DNA of 64,000 nt from Rhizobium laguerreae. Its GTDB lineage: Bacteria > Pseudomonadota > Alphaproteobacteria > Rhizobiales > Rhizobiaceae. The stretch's first letter is position 1. Every line of letters starts with the position of its first letter. Position numbers and translations under genes: made by a program. Below the pieces are notes generated by a model. It worked only from the letters and a program-made list of their open reading frames with translations, was not told where the DNA came from and did not search any database. The stretch is from NCBI RefSeq assembly GCF_002008165.1, contig NZ_MRDM01000014.1:1-64000 (forward strand). Reading direction: 5' to 3'. This document shows positions 35,848 through 44,465 of this stretch, one piece after another.

Positions 35848-36668
35848 ATCATCACCGGCACACCCAGTGCCTTGCTTGCGTGCTCAGGTACCCTAGCGAC
35901 CCGCTTCTCAAGAAAACCGTTTAGCGCGTCAACGTGTGTTTCCGACAAAAGCGAAGCGATTCTGCTGGCTTTCGAGGTCTTGCCAACATCCACGCTACCG
36001 ATCGTAGTGCAGAATTTCCGCACTTCTATGGCACGTTTTCTTTTCTGAGCGAAAGTGAGATGTCCAGTCAGCCATTCTGACAACCGATTGTCATACTCAC
36101 CCTCTGGGTCAAGTTCGGGTGGGAGCCAATCCGGGCCTGTGAAACTATGCCCATGATCGATGAGCCAAACTTCACTCTTACCCCCAAAGAGCAAGTTCCC
36201 GGGATGCCGATCGATGTTCGCGATCCAAGCGTCATAGGCGTAAAGATGCCCGAGATCGCCCCACTGCGTGATCTCGTCAAAAAGCGCTTTACGCCCAGCG
36301 AGGTCCGAGCCAGTCCAACGGTACGTTACGTTTGGAACCTTCACGTCAATGCTCACGAACACAAGGCGAGAGCCATCTTTTAGTAACGGTGCTTTTGTCG
36401 CGACGAGGACATCACTCCGTGCCAGCCCAATATAACAATCTGGTACCGGCAGCCCGACCTCACGCGCAAGTGAATATGCCAAGAGTTCGTTGCACAACTG
36501 AGTCAGATCGAGGTCTTTGATAACGGCTTGCTTAATTGATCCGTCACCAATCAGCACTTGGCCGCGGAAGGTGTCATTGACGTTGTTTTCTTTAAACCCC
36601 TGCGCACCCTTTAAAATCGTCGCAAGCTCAATTTCAATCATGAATCCCGTAGCCATTTTCCAACACAT
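35844..36668 (-). CDS. HipA-like protein kinase
   Basis: This 274-residue protein has the kinase elements of the HipA-like group: VIKD with Lys51, NELLAYSLARE with Glu61, the catalytic loop NIDRHPGNLLF (Asp153, Asn158) and the metal-binding LIDHGHSF (Asp171). It is much shorter than E. coli HipA (440 residues) and lacks the HipA N-terminal subdomain. HipA-type kinases phosphorylate translation factors and arrest growth. No HipB-type helix-turn-helix antitoxin is adjacent; the coupled downstream gene is unrelated to HipB. The start is uncertain (ATG 36668, 36656 or 36641). Confidence 0.75.
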   Translation of the reverse strand: MCWKMATGFMIEIELATILKGAQGFKENNVNDTFRGQVLIGDGSIKQAVIKDLDLTQLCNELLAYSLAREVGLPVPDCYIGLARSDVLVATKAPLLKDGSRLVFVSIDVKVPNVTYRWTGSDLAGRKALFDEITQWGDLGHLYAYDAWIANIDRHPGNLLFGGKSEVWLIDHGHSFTGPDWLPPELDPEGEYDNRLSEWLTGHLTFAQKRKRAIEVRKFCTTIGSVDVGKTSKASRIASLLSETHVDALNGFLEKRVARVPEHASKALGVPVMI

Positions 36669-36748
36669 AAAAGAGAGGAGACACTACAACCATATAGTGT
36701 TTAATCAAGGCCCCTTCTGGCATTCAAATTAGATGCCTGAAGGAGGAG

Positions 36749-37819
36749 TCAGCTTGTTCCAAACAATTTTGCGCGCTGCTCTTCTTTTGTCGGATTCAGA
36801 TACCGCATCAATACGGCAACGGTCTTATGCCCGGACTGTCTCATAAGCGTCTTCAGATCAGCGCCATTGGCAGCCATGCGGCTAAGTGCCTCATGGCGGA
36901 GATCATGAATTCTAAGATCGGGACTTCCCGCGGCAGCTCGGATTTTCTGCCATTCGTGTTCTGCCGAATTCTTCGTCATCTTAAACACGGTAGCGTCGTC
37001 CGGTTCGCCCTCGGCCTGCTGGAGAAGCAAATTATAGGCACGGTCCGAGAGGGCAACATATCGATGCTCGTTTCCTTTCACCTCCTTCTCGGGAATGACG
37101 ATGAAACCATACTCTCGCCGCACCCAGCTCGCGAGGATGCTTCGAACTTCTCCCGCACGCATCCCGGTGTCCAACAGGACCGGGAACAGGGCTTGCCACT
37201 GTCGGTTCTGCCACGTCTCCCCGGTCAATGCCGACCATATCCGTTCTTCCTCTCCCTGCCGAAGTCGTCTGTCCCTGCCTGCGCCAGGTTGGGGGATACC
37301 GCGCCGTCGCTTCCGGAGCGAGGCAATGGGGTTCATCGTTTGAATGGACTTCTCGTGGATCAGCCACTCGAACACGGCGCTCACGGTGTTCAGATTGTTC
37401 CTGATTGTCGATGCCGCACGGCCCTCGTCTCTCCGGGCATCGCGGAAGGTCACGAAGTCATCGACAACCATCTCCCGTACTCTCTTGGACGCGAAGGCTT
37501 CCCGTGCCAGCATATTCAGCATGGCGACCTCTTGACTGGCTCCCTTCTTCTCCGGTGTGATCTTGTCGCGGTAGTCTTCTAGCGCGTCCTTGAACGGACG
37601 ATCGAGGTAGCCCTTCGGAGCGCCGGGCTTCGGTTCTAGGCGGGGGTCCGTCCACGTACCGAGACGCATTGCGGACTCCGTCGCGTCGATCCACACTTGG
37701 GCGTCACGTTTCGACTTGAAGGTGTTCGAGATCGAACGCGACTTGCAGGGGCTTTTAAAGGTGTCCGGCAACCGCGCCGTGACCGTCCATTTGCCCGCTC
37801 GCTTCGTGATGCTCGCCAT
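36749..37819 (-). CDS. int: tyrosine-type site-specific integrase
   Basis: The 356-residue protein starts MASITKRAGKWTVTARLPDT, with an N-terminal arm-binding domain, a SAM-like core-binding domain (about 75-170) and a catalytic domain. Active-site residues are visible: Arg221 in LLDTGMRAGEV, His305 and Arg308 in HDLRH, His331 in SGHKTVAVL and Tyr340 in MRYLNP. It integrates the element into tRNA-Ser and, with a directionality factor, excises it. No excisionase gene was found. The gene lies 81 bp inside attR and reads away from it. Confidence 0.93.
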   Translation of the reverse strand: MASITKRAGKWTVTARLPDTFKSPCKSRSISNTFKSKRDAQVWIDATESAMRLGTWTDPRLEPKPGAPKGYLDRPFKDALEDYRDKITPEKKGASQEVAMLNMLAREAFASKRVREMVVDDFVTFRDARRDEGRAASTIRNNLNTVSAVFEWLIHEKSIQTMNPIASLRKRRRGIPQPGAGRDRRLRQGEEERIWSALTGETWQNRQWQALFPVLLDTGMRAGEVRSILASWVRREYGFIVIPEKEVKGNEHRYVALSDRAYNLLLQQAEGEPDDATVFKMTKNSAEHEWQKIRAAAGSPDLRIHDLRHEALSRMAANGADLKTLMRQSGHKTVAVLMRYLNPTKEEQRAKLFGTS

Positions 37820-37834
37820 GCCGCTTTTCCTGCT

Positions 37835-37854
37835 TTCTGCAACAATGCTGCAAC
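37835..37854 (+). repeat. right arm-type repeat, likely integrase binding site
   Basis: Exact copy of 27841-27860. It lies between the integrase start and attR, 46 bp before the repeat. Integrase binding here could also control the int promoter. Confidence 0.6.
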
Positions 37855-37900
37855 ATATGCCGGAGAAAGCACGAATATGCAAGTTAAACAGTACAATTGT

Positions 37901-37964
37901 ACCGGTCTTGAAAACCGGCGTGCGGGAAACCGTACCGTGGGTTCGAATCCCACCTCTTCCGCCA
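37901..37964 (+). repeat. attR: right copy of the 64-bp attachment repeat
   Basis: This is the original 3' part of tRNA-Ser, cut off by integration. A T7 run at 37972-37978, probably the original tRNA terminator, follows it directly. The acceptor 5' strand and D-arm are absent, so it is not a functional tRNA. Confidence 0.92.
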
Positions 37965-38369
37965 TATGCCGTTTTTTTCGAAAATTCGCACGAGATCCAT
38001 CCGTCATCGCAATCGTCGAGAAGGTTGGCCTTCCCTGAGGCAATAGATGAGTTTCACGCCTCCTCCTTTGCGTTGACGATGAGATGATATACAGGCAGCA
38101 ACGGGACGCGACCGCCATTAACTTAAGAATGGGGTCGGGCGGCAGATTGACGTCACGTCGCTGCCACGAGATCACGTGGCCGTCCTCTGGTCGGCGTGCG
38201 CGCAGCTTGACCTGCACAAGAGCAGCAGTCGCCTATCTCGACTGATTTGATATTATTGGGGCTGCAACGGCAAGGGAAATGACTTTGTCGGCAGTGCCCC
38301 TAAGTCTTCAGGTTTCCAATTTGGTATGCCCGGCGTCTTAAGCGGCCCAACAAGCGCGAGGCTCGTTTT
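37965..38369. other. gene-free chromosomal flank right of the element
   Basis: About 400 bp without a supported gene. It begins with the T-run and one TTCGAA site (37978-37983). The rest shows no recognisable box. It precedes the BKACE gene. Confidence 0.3.
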
Positions 38370-39095
38370 ATGATCGTTCAAGCTTGCATCAACGGCGCGC
38401 GGTCGAGCGATTTCCATCCCCTCCTTCCCCTGACGATCGATGCCATGGTGCGTGATGCCGCGGCTTCGGTCGCTGCCGGCGCTGCGGAGCTCCACGTTCA
38501 TCCGCGCGGAGCCGACGGCAGGGAGAGCCTTGCCGCCGTCGACGACACTGTCGGCGCGATCCGCCGCGTCTGCCCGGGAACGCTGGTCGGCGTGTCCACG
38601 GGCGCCTGGATCGAAGGCGATCGGCAGAAAACGCGGGAAGCCATCCGCCGCTGGCATGTCCTGCCGGATTATGCCTCGGTGAACCTGTCGGAAGACGATG
38701 CGCCCGGTGTCATGCAGCTGCTGCGGCAGAAGGGTGTCGGCATTGAAGTCGGACTGGCATCGTTCGCCGATGCGGAGCGCTACATCGGTCTCGATGATCA
38801 TGAGTGGGTCTCTCGCGTGCTCATCGAGCTCGATGACGAGCAGGATTTGCAGCGCGCATGCGATATCGCGGACGGCATCATCAAGGTGCTCACGGATAGC
38901 CGGGTCAATCGGCCCATTCTTCTGCACGGTTTCGACGACACCGTCTGGCCCTTTGTCAGGTTGGCGCGCGAGCGGCGCTACTCCACCCGTATCGGCCTGG
39001 AAGATGGCAAGCACCTCCCGGATGGGACGATTGCCAACGACAATGCCGCGCTGGTCACTGCGGCCGTCGCGATCTTCCGTGGCCACACGATCTGA
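38370..39095 (+). CDS. 3-keto-5-aminohexanoate cleavage enzyme family (BKACE) protein
   Basis: This 241-residue TIM-barrel protein of the former DUF849 family carries the metal-binding AAELHVHPRGADG near residue 40, then GVSTGAWIEGDR and IGLEDGKHLPDG with the conserved Glu-Asp. BKACE enzymes condense a beta-keto acid with acetyl-CoA, giving acetoacetate and a CoA ester. The length is 30-60 residues shorter than typical, mostly in the barrel periphery, so activity and substrate are open. GAGG lies eight bases before the ATG. It stands alone. Confidence 0.82.
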   Translation: MIVQACINGARSSDFHPLLPLTIDAMVRDAAASVAAGAAELHVHPRGADGRESLAAVDDTVGAIRRVCPGTLVGVSTGAWIEGDRQKTREAIRRWHVLPDYASVNLSEDDAPGVMQLLRQKGVGIEVGLASFADAERYIGLDDHEWVSRVLIELDDEQDLQRACDIADGIIKVLTDSRVNRPILLHGFDDTVWPFVRLARERRYSTRIGLEDGKHLPDGTIANDNAALVTAAVAIFRGHTI

Positions 39096-39218
39096 TCCCG
39101 ATATGTCGGCGGCCAGGCGGCAGTTCGGAATCTCTTCGGCGCCATCGGCCGGCATCGTCAAGGCGCAGAATGTTTCGAAATAGGGGCTCGGCGAAGTCGA
39201 GGATTCACCGAGCAGCCC

Positions 39219-39308
39219 TCACGAGAAGTATGAGTATATCAGGACGCCAATAGAACCCCAGAAGATAACCGGCGTCAGTATCATCCCCGCAACGATGATC
39301 TTAGTCAC
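39219..39308 (-). CDS. 29-residue single-span membrane micro-protein
   Basis: GTG 39308 follows CGGAG by seven bases. The product begins MTKIIVAGMILTPVIFWGS and ends in SYFS. It is almost entirely hydrophobic, with one Lys near the N-terminus, as in many bacterial small membrane proteins. Function unknown. Confidence 0.5.
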   Translation of the reverse strand: MTKIIVAGMILTPVIFWGSIGVLIYSYFS

Positions 39309-39440
39309 AGTAAAACTCCGAATATCTCCACACATGCCGCGAGAACCTATCGCATTGACCGAGAGTTGCTATGGGCACGAAGTCCGAGATGGAATCGGAC
39401 CTTGGTCTGAGCTTCGCTCGCGCGGCGACCAGTGCCGGAC

Positions 39441-40868
39441 TCAACTCTCCCCGAGCGCTCGGCGGCGGCAGCAAGTCCCGACCGCAATAGCGAGCGCGAC
39501 GATAATCAGTGCTGCCGCAACGTCGAAGGTGATCCGCATGCCTGAGGCAATGGCTTCGGCATGCGCCGCTGTGATATCGGGTGTTCGTGAAGAGAACGCG
39601 AAGACGGCGCCCATCACGGATGCGCCGGTAATCAGCCCGAGATTGCGCGACAAGTTGAGCATGCCCGAGATGACGCCCCGCTGGTCCGGTCGGACATCCG
39701 CCATGACGGCAGTGTTGTTGGCCGCCTGAAACAGCTGATAGCCGGGTGTCAGCATGGCAATGGCGGCGATGTAGCCTGATATCCCGGGAAGCACGGCCAT
39801 GGCGACGGAGGCTGCCGCCATGGCGAGGAGCCCTGCGACGACGCCGAATGGTGCGTCCAGACGGTCGACCAGGCGACCGGCGGGGACCCCGCTCACGATG
39901 GAGATGACGGGGCCGATCGACATCACGACGCCGACGAGAGCTTGATTGAGTCCGAGCGCATGGGAGAGGTAGAACGGCGCGACCACCAGCGTCGCCATCA
40001 TCACAGTCGACACCAGCGCGTTCATCGCCAGGCTGGCGGTGAGCACGCGATTGCGGAATACCGTCAACTGGATCAGCGGTGATGCCGCTCTCGCCTCGGC
40101 GAAGACGAAAAAACCGATGCCGAAGACGGCGGCCGAGAGCAGAGCGATGTTCAATAGGCCAAAACGGCCGTGCCCGATCGTCATCGCCAGCGCATAGGCC
40201 GAAAGCGTCAGCGCAAGCAGCAGTGTGCCCGCGATGTCGAAGCCCTTCCGATCCGTCTTCCCCTTGCTAATATCGGCGGGCAGATGGCGATAGGCGAGAA
40301 CGAAGGTCAGAACGCCGAGCGGCACGTTGACGAGGAAGATTGCCGGCCAGCCGAGCCCGGCAATCAGGAGGCCGCCGAGCGAGGGGCCAAGAGCGGTCCC
40401 GATCGCAGACATCGTTCCGAGCAGCCCCATGGCGCTCCCGGTTCTTTCCTTCGTCACGGTTTCGCCGACAAAGGCCATGGTCAGAGCCATCATGATGGCT
40501 GCACCCAGGCCCTGTACAGCGCGCGCGGCAATCAACAGCCACAGCGTCGGCGCGACGCCGCAGAGGATCGAGGCCAGCGTGAAGAGCAGGATGCCGATGA
40601 GCAGCAGCCGGCGTCGGCCGGTGATGTCGCCGAGCCGTCCGACGCTGACGATCAGGGTGGTGATGGCAAGGAGATAGGCGAGAACGATGCATTGCACATC
40701 CTGGAAGGCGGCATCGAACGCCTGCGCCAGGCTCGGCAGGCCGACATTGGCGATGCTGGTGCCGAGTGACGGCAGCAACATCGAGAGGGAAAGACTGGCA
40801 AGCGCCCATCGTACGGAGGGTGCCTGTTCGGCGATGGCCTCGCTTCGCTCTGCAATGATCGATTTCAC
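39441..40868 (-). CDS. MFS transporter, DHA2/EmrB-like drug exporter
   Basis: This 475-residue protein with about 14 transmembrane segments belongs to the drug:H+ antiporter-2 group. Signatures are GRLGDITGRRRLLLIGI between helices 2 and 3, RAVQGLGAAIMMALTMAF, and the antiporter motif GPSLGGLLIAGLGWPAIFLV. It probably expels toxic compounds using the proton gradient. It starts at GTG 40868 with GGAG eight bases upstream. A LysR regulator is divergently encoded 143 bp away and is the likely controller. Confidence 0.88.
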   Translation of the reverse strand: MKSIIAERSEAIAEQAPSVRWALASLSLSMLLPSLGTSIANVGLPSLAQAFDAAFQDVQCIVLAYLLAITTLIVSVGRLGDITGRRRLLLIGILLFTLASILCGVAPTLWLLIAARAVQGLGAAIMMALTMAFVGETVTKERTGSAMGLLGTMSAIGTALGPSLGGLLIAGLGWPAIFLVNVPLGVLTFVLAYRHLPADISKGKTDRKGFDIAGTLLLALTLSAYALAMTIGHGRFGLLNIALLSAAVFGIGFFVFAEARAASPLIQLTVFRNRVLTASLAMNALVSTVMMATLVVAPFYLSHALGLNQALVGVVMSIGPVISIVSGVPAGRLVDRLDAPFGVVAGLLAMAAASVAMAVLPGISGYIAAIAMLTPGYQLFQAANNTAVMADVRPDQRGVISGMLNLSRNLGLITGASVMGAVFAFSSRTPDITAAHAEAIASGMRITFDVAAALIIVALAIAVGTCCRRRALGES

Positions 40869-41011
40869 CCCGTGAACTCCGTTTTCTCTTAGTTCCCCGA
40901 ATGGAACTGGTGAAACCTAGTCCTCTGCTTGATATGGCGAAAGGCGCATGGTTTGCACTTCATTCATGCGTCTGACGCCACATCACGATGAAAGCGTGTT
41001 ATACTTGATGC

Positions 41012-41908
41012 ATGTCGACACCCGATCTCAACCTCCTTGTCACCCTCGATGTGCTGCTTGCCGAAGGCAGCGTTGCGCGTGCGGCGCAAAGGCTGCGGCT
41101 CAGCCCGTCGGCGATGAGCCGGGCCTTAGCGCGATTGCGCGAGACGACGGGCGATCCGCTGTTGGTGCGGGCCGGCCGCGGCCTCGTCCCCACGCCGCGC
41201 GCGCTCGAACTGCGCGAGCGGGTCGGCCGGATTGTCGAGGACGCGCAGGCGGTCCTGCGTCCTGCCGAGGCGCTCGATCTTGGACAACTGGTCCGGACGT
41301 TCACGCTGCGCACCAGCGAAGGCTTTGCCGAGAGCTTCGGACCTGATCTCATCGCCCGCCTCGGCCGGCAAGCGCCCGGCGTGCGGCTGCGCTTCGTGCA
41401 GAAGCCGGACAAGGACAGCGCCCCGCTTCGCGACGGGACCGTCGATCTGGAAGCCGGCGTCGTCGGCGGGACGACCGGGCCGGAGGTGCGGGCGCAGGCC
41501 TTGTTCCGCGATCGTTTCATCGGCGTCGTGCGCTTGGGGCATCCGCTTTGCGAGCGCGAGATGACGCCCTCCCTTTATGCCGGCGGCCAGCACATCTACG
41601 TCTCGCGGCGCGGCCTCGACAAGGGACCGATCGATGACGCCTTGAATGCGCTCGGGCTGGAACGGCAGATCGCCACCATCGTCAGCGGTTTTTCCACGGC
41701 GCTGCAGCTCGCCCGGAACTCCGATCTGATCGCCAGCGTACCCGAACGGCACACCGGAGCCTTGCGCGCGGGAATGCATAGTTTTCCCCTCCCCGTCCCG
41801 ACGCCTGAGATCACGGTGTCATTGCTCTGGCACCCCAGGATGGATGCCGATCCGGCCCATCGCTGGCTGCGCGGCTGCGTTCGGGACACCTGCGCGCGAG
41901 CTGATTGA
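41012..41908 (+). CDS. LysR-family regulator divergent from the MFS exporter
   Basis: The protein has 298 residues. The N-terminal HTH (DLNLLVTLDVLLAEGSVARA, then SPSAMSRALARLRETTGDPL) is of the NodD/LeuO-like subgroup with the DPLLVR motif. The effector-binding domain follows. The shared 143-bp intergenic region with the exporter gene is the expected operator site, and autoregulation plus exporter control is likely (inference). Confidence 0.9.
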   Translation: MSTPDLNLLVTLDVLLAEGSVARAAQRLRLSPSAMSRALARLRETTGDPLLVRAGRGLVPTPRALELRERVGRIVEDAQAVLRPAEALDLGQLVRTFTLRTSEGFAESFGPDLIARLGRQAPGVRLRFVQKPDKDSAPLRDGTVDLEAGVVGGTTGPEVRAQALFRDRFIGVVRLGHPLCEREMTPSLYAGGQHIYVSRRGLDKGPIDDALNALGLERQIATIVSGFSTALQLARNSDLIASVPERHTGALRAGMHSFPLPVPTPEITVSLLWHPRMDADPAHRWLRGCVRDTCARAD

Positions 41909-42010
41909 AGGGCTGCGTCGGATTTGATGTCAGGCCGATTGATCCGTTCGTGTGGTTGACTATCCCGCGTCGCCATGATTTCCCGTCCGGGATCACCAAG
42001 CGGGGACATT

Positions 42011-42232
42011 ATGACCGACATCATTGTAAAGGACAGCAACGGAAGCCAGCTTCACGACGGCGATTCCGTGACGCTGATCAAGGACCTCAAGGTCAAGGGA
42101 ACCTCGGAGACGCTGAAGCGTGGAACGCTAGTCAAGGGCATTCGCCTGACCGACAATCCGGGCGAGATCGAGTGCAGCACCAAGCAGGTCAAAGGCCTCG
42201 TGCTGAAAACCGAGTTTTTGAAGAAGGCATAA
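42011..42232 (+). CDS. PhnA/YjdM-domain protein
   Basis: The protein has 73 residues. It matches the C-terminal PhnA domain: VKDSNGSQLHDGDSVTLIKD, LKVKGTSETLKRGTLVKGIR and KQVKGLVLKTEFLKK. The N-terminal zinc ribbon of longer members is absent, which is common in alphaproteobacteria. Despite the name, a direct role in phosphonate use is not established. GGGGA precedes ATG 42011. It is monocistronic and converges with the transglutaminase gene. Confidence 0.85.
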   Translation: MTDIIVKDSNGSQLHDGDSVTLIKDLKVKGTSETLKRGTLVKGIRLTDNPGEIECSTKQVKGLVLKTEFLKKA

Positions 42233-42258
42233 AGTTTCCCTCGGTCACGACCCGCCGA

Positions 42259-43086
42259 TCAATCAGCTTTCACCGCCTCCTGCGGCACTTCCTCGGTGAT
42301 TACCTCGAAGCGGGAGAGCGTTGCCGGACCGAAGGCCGTCGACATGGCGACGTCGGTGGCGTCGCGGCCGGTTCCCATCAGGATCCGGCCGATGCGCGGC
42401 GTGTTGTGGCGGGCGTCGACCGTATGCCAGTGGCCGCCGAGAAAGACCTCGAACCAGGCACTGAAATCCATCGGATTGGGATCGATCGGAACGCCGATAT
42501 CGCCGAGATAGCCGGTGCAATATCGGGCCGGGATATTCATGCATCGGCAAAGCGCGATGGCCAGATGAGCAAAGTCGCGGCAAACGCCCGCCTTGTCGGT
42601 GAAGCCGCCATGCGCGGTCCTTAGGACGTCGGCCTTCAGGTAATCGAAGGTGATGTGGTCATGGACGAAATCGCAGATCGCCTGGACACGCGCCCAGCCG
42701 AGCGGCGTCGACGAGAACCTGGCCCAGGCAAAATCCGCAAGCCTGTCGGTGTCGCAATAGCGGCTGCCGAGCAGGAAAACCAGCACATCGTCCGGCAGGT
42801 CATTGATCGCGTGCTGAACGGCATCGTCGGGAACGATGTCGGGTTGGCCGCTGTCGTAGATCTCGAACTCCGTCGAGATCGTCGTTAGCCCCGGCGGAGC
42901 GACGATCCGGCTGCAGGCATTGCCGAACACATCGGTATAGCCCCAGGCCTCGATCGGCCGGTCGAATGTCAGGGTCTGATCGCTGAGAAGATCGGCGCGG
43001 CGGGAGGGATGGATATTGAGGACGAGCAGCATCGGCGTCTGCTGCGTGCATTCATAGCCCAGATGAAACCCGGCGCGTATCTTCAT
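42259..43086 (-). CDS. transglutaminase-like cysteine protease-fold protein
   Basis: The 275-residue protein has an N-terminal beta domain with WGYTDVFGNACSRI and a transglutaminase-like core. The catalytic Cys lies in KAGVCRDFAHLAIAL, the His in HWHTVDARHNTPRIG and the preceding FSAWFEVFLGG. These bacterial proteins may be proteases or amidases; function here is unknown. A second, related gene lies 178 bp upstream on the same strand, a pairing often seen in rhizobia. Confidence 0.85.
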   Translation of the reverse strand: MKIRAGFHLGYECTQQTPMLLVLNIHPSRRADLLSDQTLTFDRPIEAWGYTDVFGNACSRIVAPPGLTTISTEFEIYDSGQPDIVPDDAVQHAINDLPDDVLVFLLGSRYCDTDRLADFAWARFSSTPLGWARVQAICDFVHDHITFDYLKADVLRTAHGGFTDKAGVCRDFAHLAIALCRCMNIPARYCTGYLGDIGVPIDPNPMDFSAWFEVFLGGHWHTVDARHNTPRIGRILMGTGRDATDVAMSTAFGPATLSRFEVITEEVPQEAVKAD

Positions 43087-43262
43087 GGTGGCTTCCTTAT
43101 CGCGTCTCCGCAGAGGTGGAGTGAGTATGGAACGTTGATCGCGCTACCCGGTTCCCGCAGACACGATCGTCTCCGCGCTGCTGCCTCGGGGGTAATCAAG
43201 GCACCTCGGAATAATCACGATTATCTCATTGTAATCAAAGGAAATTTCGGAGGCAATCGAGA

Positions 43263-44135
43263 TTACCTCGTAGTGACGTTGACCTGCACCGTCATGCTGT
43301 CGAAATCCTTCCCGTCCCCATCATAGCTGCCACTCAACGGGACTGCCTGCCGCGGATCGCGGGCAACCGCGACACGAATGAGATCGCGGTTGCCGACGAT
43401 GCCGTTGGTCGGATCGAACTCCGTCCAACCGGCGCCTGGAAGATAGATCTGGCACCACGCATGCGTGGAACCGCCGCCGAGCACGGTGGAACCGTCCCGG
43501 TCGGGAACATAGACATAGCCCGTGACGAACCGCGCCGCGAGGCCGAGGATGCGCGCCGCCTCCATCATCAGAAGCGCAAAATCCCGGCAGGTGCCGGAGC
43601 GAAGCCGCAAGGTCTGCACCGGCGTCTGCGTTCCATGTTCATGGCGCCGCGCATAGACGAAGCTTTCCCGTATGGCGTAACAGAGCGTCATCAGCAGATG
43701 CCCGGTCTCCGTCGGTCGCCCCTGGCGGACGAACTGGCGGGCCCAACGTCCGACCTCGTCGTTCGGGTCGGGATAATGGCGCTGCATCGCCGGCGTCAGA
43801 TCGGCGATCTCATCCTTGTCGTAGGAGAATGGATAGGTCAGGGCCGCCTCGTCGACCTTCAGATCCAGGGCGACCTGCGGCGTATGATCGAGCGTGATCC
43901 AGGTTTCGAAACGAAGTTCCGACGCCGGCCTCGAAAAGTCGACGAGCGCCACGCAATTGCCGAAAACATCGTGGATCCAGCGCACATGACTTTCCTCAGG
44001 ATAGATCGTCAACGACGCTTCGATCAGTCGCTGGTCGAAACTGTCGCGCGGCCGGAACATCAAGCGATGCTCGCCGAAATCGACGTCCCTGACGTACCGA
44101 TAGGACGTGATGTGGCGGACGGAGAAAATCGTCAT
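43263..44135 (-). CDS. transglutaminase-like protein, second of a pair
   Basis: This 290-residue protein has the bacterial N-terminal domain (TIFSVRHITSYRYVRDVDFG, RWIHDVFGNCVALVDF) and a transglutaminase core. The catalytic Cys is in RSGTCRDFALLMMEAAR, and HAWCQIYLPGAGWTEFDPTN holds the His and Asp. ATG 44135 fits the family N-terminus; an upstream ATG at 44171 lacks support. It is likely co-transcribed with the downstream paralogue, although a 178-bp gap with three TAATCA hexamers separates them. Confidence 0.85.
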   Translation of the reverse strand: MTIFSVRHITSYRYVRDVDFGEHRLMFRPRDSFDQRLIEASLTIYPEESHVRWIHDVFGNCVALVDFSRPASELRFETWITLDHTPQVALDLKVDEAALTYPFSYDKDEIADLTPAMQRHYPDPNDEVGRWARQFVRQGRPTETGHLLMTLCYAIRESFVYARRHEHGTQTPVQTLRLRSGTCRDFALLMMEAARILGLAARFVTGYVYVPDRDGSTVLGGGSTHAWCQIYLPGAGWTEFDPTNGIVGNRDLIRVAVARDPRQAVPLSGSYDGDGKDFDSMTVQVNVTTR

Positions 44136-44313
44136 AAGCCACCGTCTAATCTGTTCACTGTGCTGCTCCAAGGCGGCAACGCCGCCTCTCTTCTGCGGAA
44201 GCGCTGCCGGCTTTCCCGCTCATCCCGATTTCTTGTCATATAAGCACGTGCGAAAGATTGCTATTGTATCTTCACCGATCGACGGCAGAGCCGTCCAACC
44301 TTAAGAGGGCACC

Positions 44314-44430
44314 ATGCATATCTTCTGGGACGTTCTGACACTTCTGCTGACGATCGGCTCGCTCTATGGCGGTCGCGAATACCGGATTATTCGCGCTCGT
44401 GCCCGCGCTCAGAACTGGGGCAACTTCTGA
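44314..44430 (+). CDS. 38-residue membrane micro-protein
   Basis: AAGAGGGC lies six bases before ATG 44314. The product begins MHIFWDVLTLLLTIGSLYGG and continues REYRIIRARARAQ. It has one hydrophobic span followed by a basic tail, a typical small inner-membrane protein. No family is known to me. Confidence 0.5.
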   Translation: MHIFWDVLTLLLTIGSLYGGREYRIIRARARAQNWGNF

Positions 44431-44465
44431 TTCGATCCGGATATGTCTGATTCGATTGCGAATCA

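Larger units (their letters stand above)
27698..37964. mobile_element. integrative mobilizable element in tRNA-Ser, about 10.2 kb
   Basis: The element is bounded by a perfect 64-bp repeat and has a tyrosine integrase gene at its right end. It encodes a replicase-type Rep, MobC, a relaxase and accessory genes, and no mating-pair-formation proteins, so it would be mobilized by a helper. Cargo is a Sel1-repeat protein and a HipA-like kinase module. Some cargo (31.4-32.3 kb, 34.9-36.7 kb) is visibly lower in G+C than the flanking chromosome. Without one att copy the excised circle would be 10,203 bp. Confidence 0.9.

Noticed and set aside
37901..37964. A second tRNA gene
   Set aside because: Only the 3' part is present, with no 5' acceptor strand or D-arm. 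It is the att repeat.
43195..43262. Three TAATCA hexamers between the transglutaminase genes as an operator
   Set aside because: Spacing is irregular, and no known regulator box of this form is recognised.
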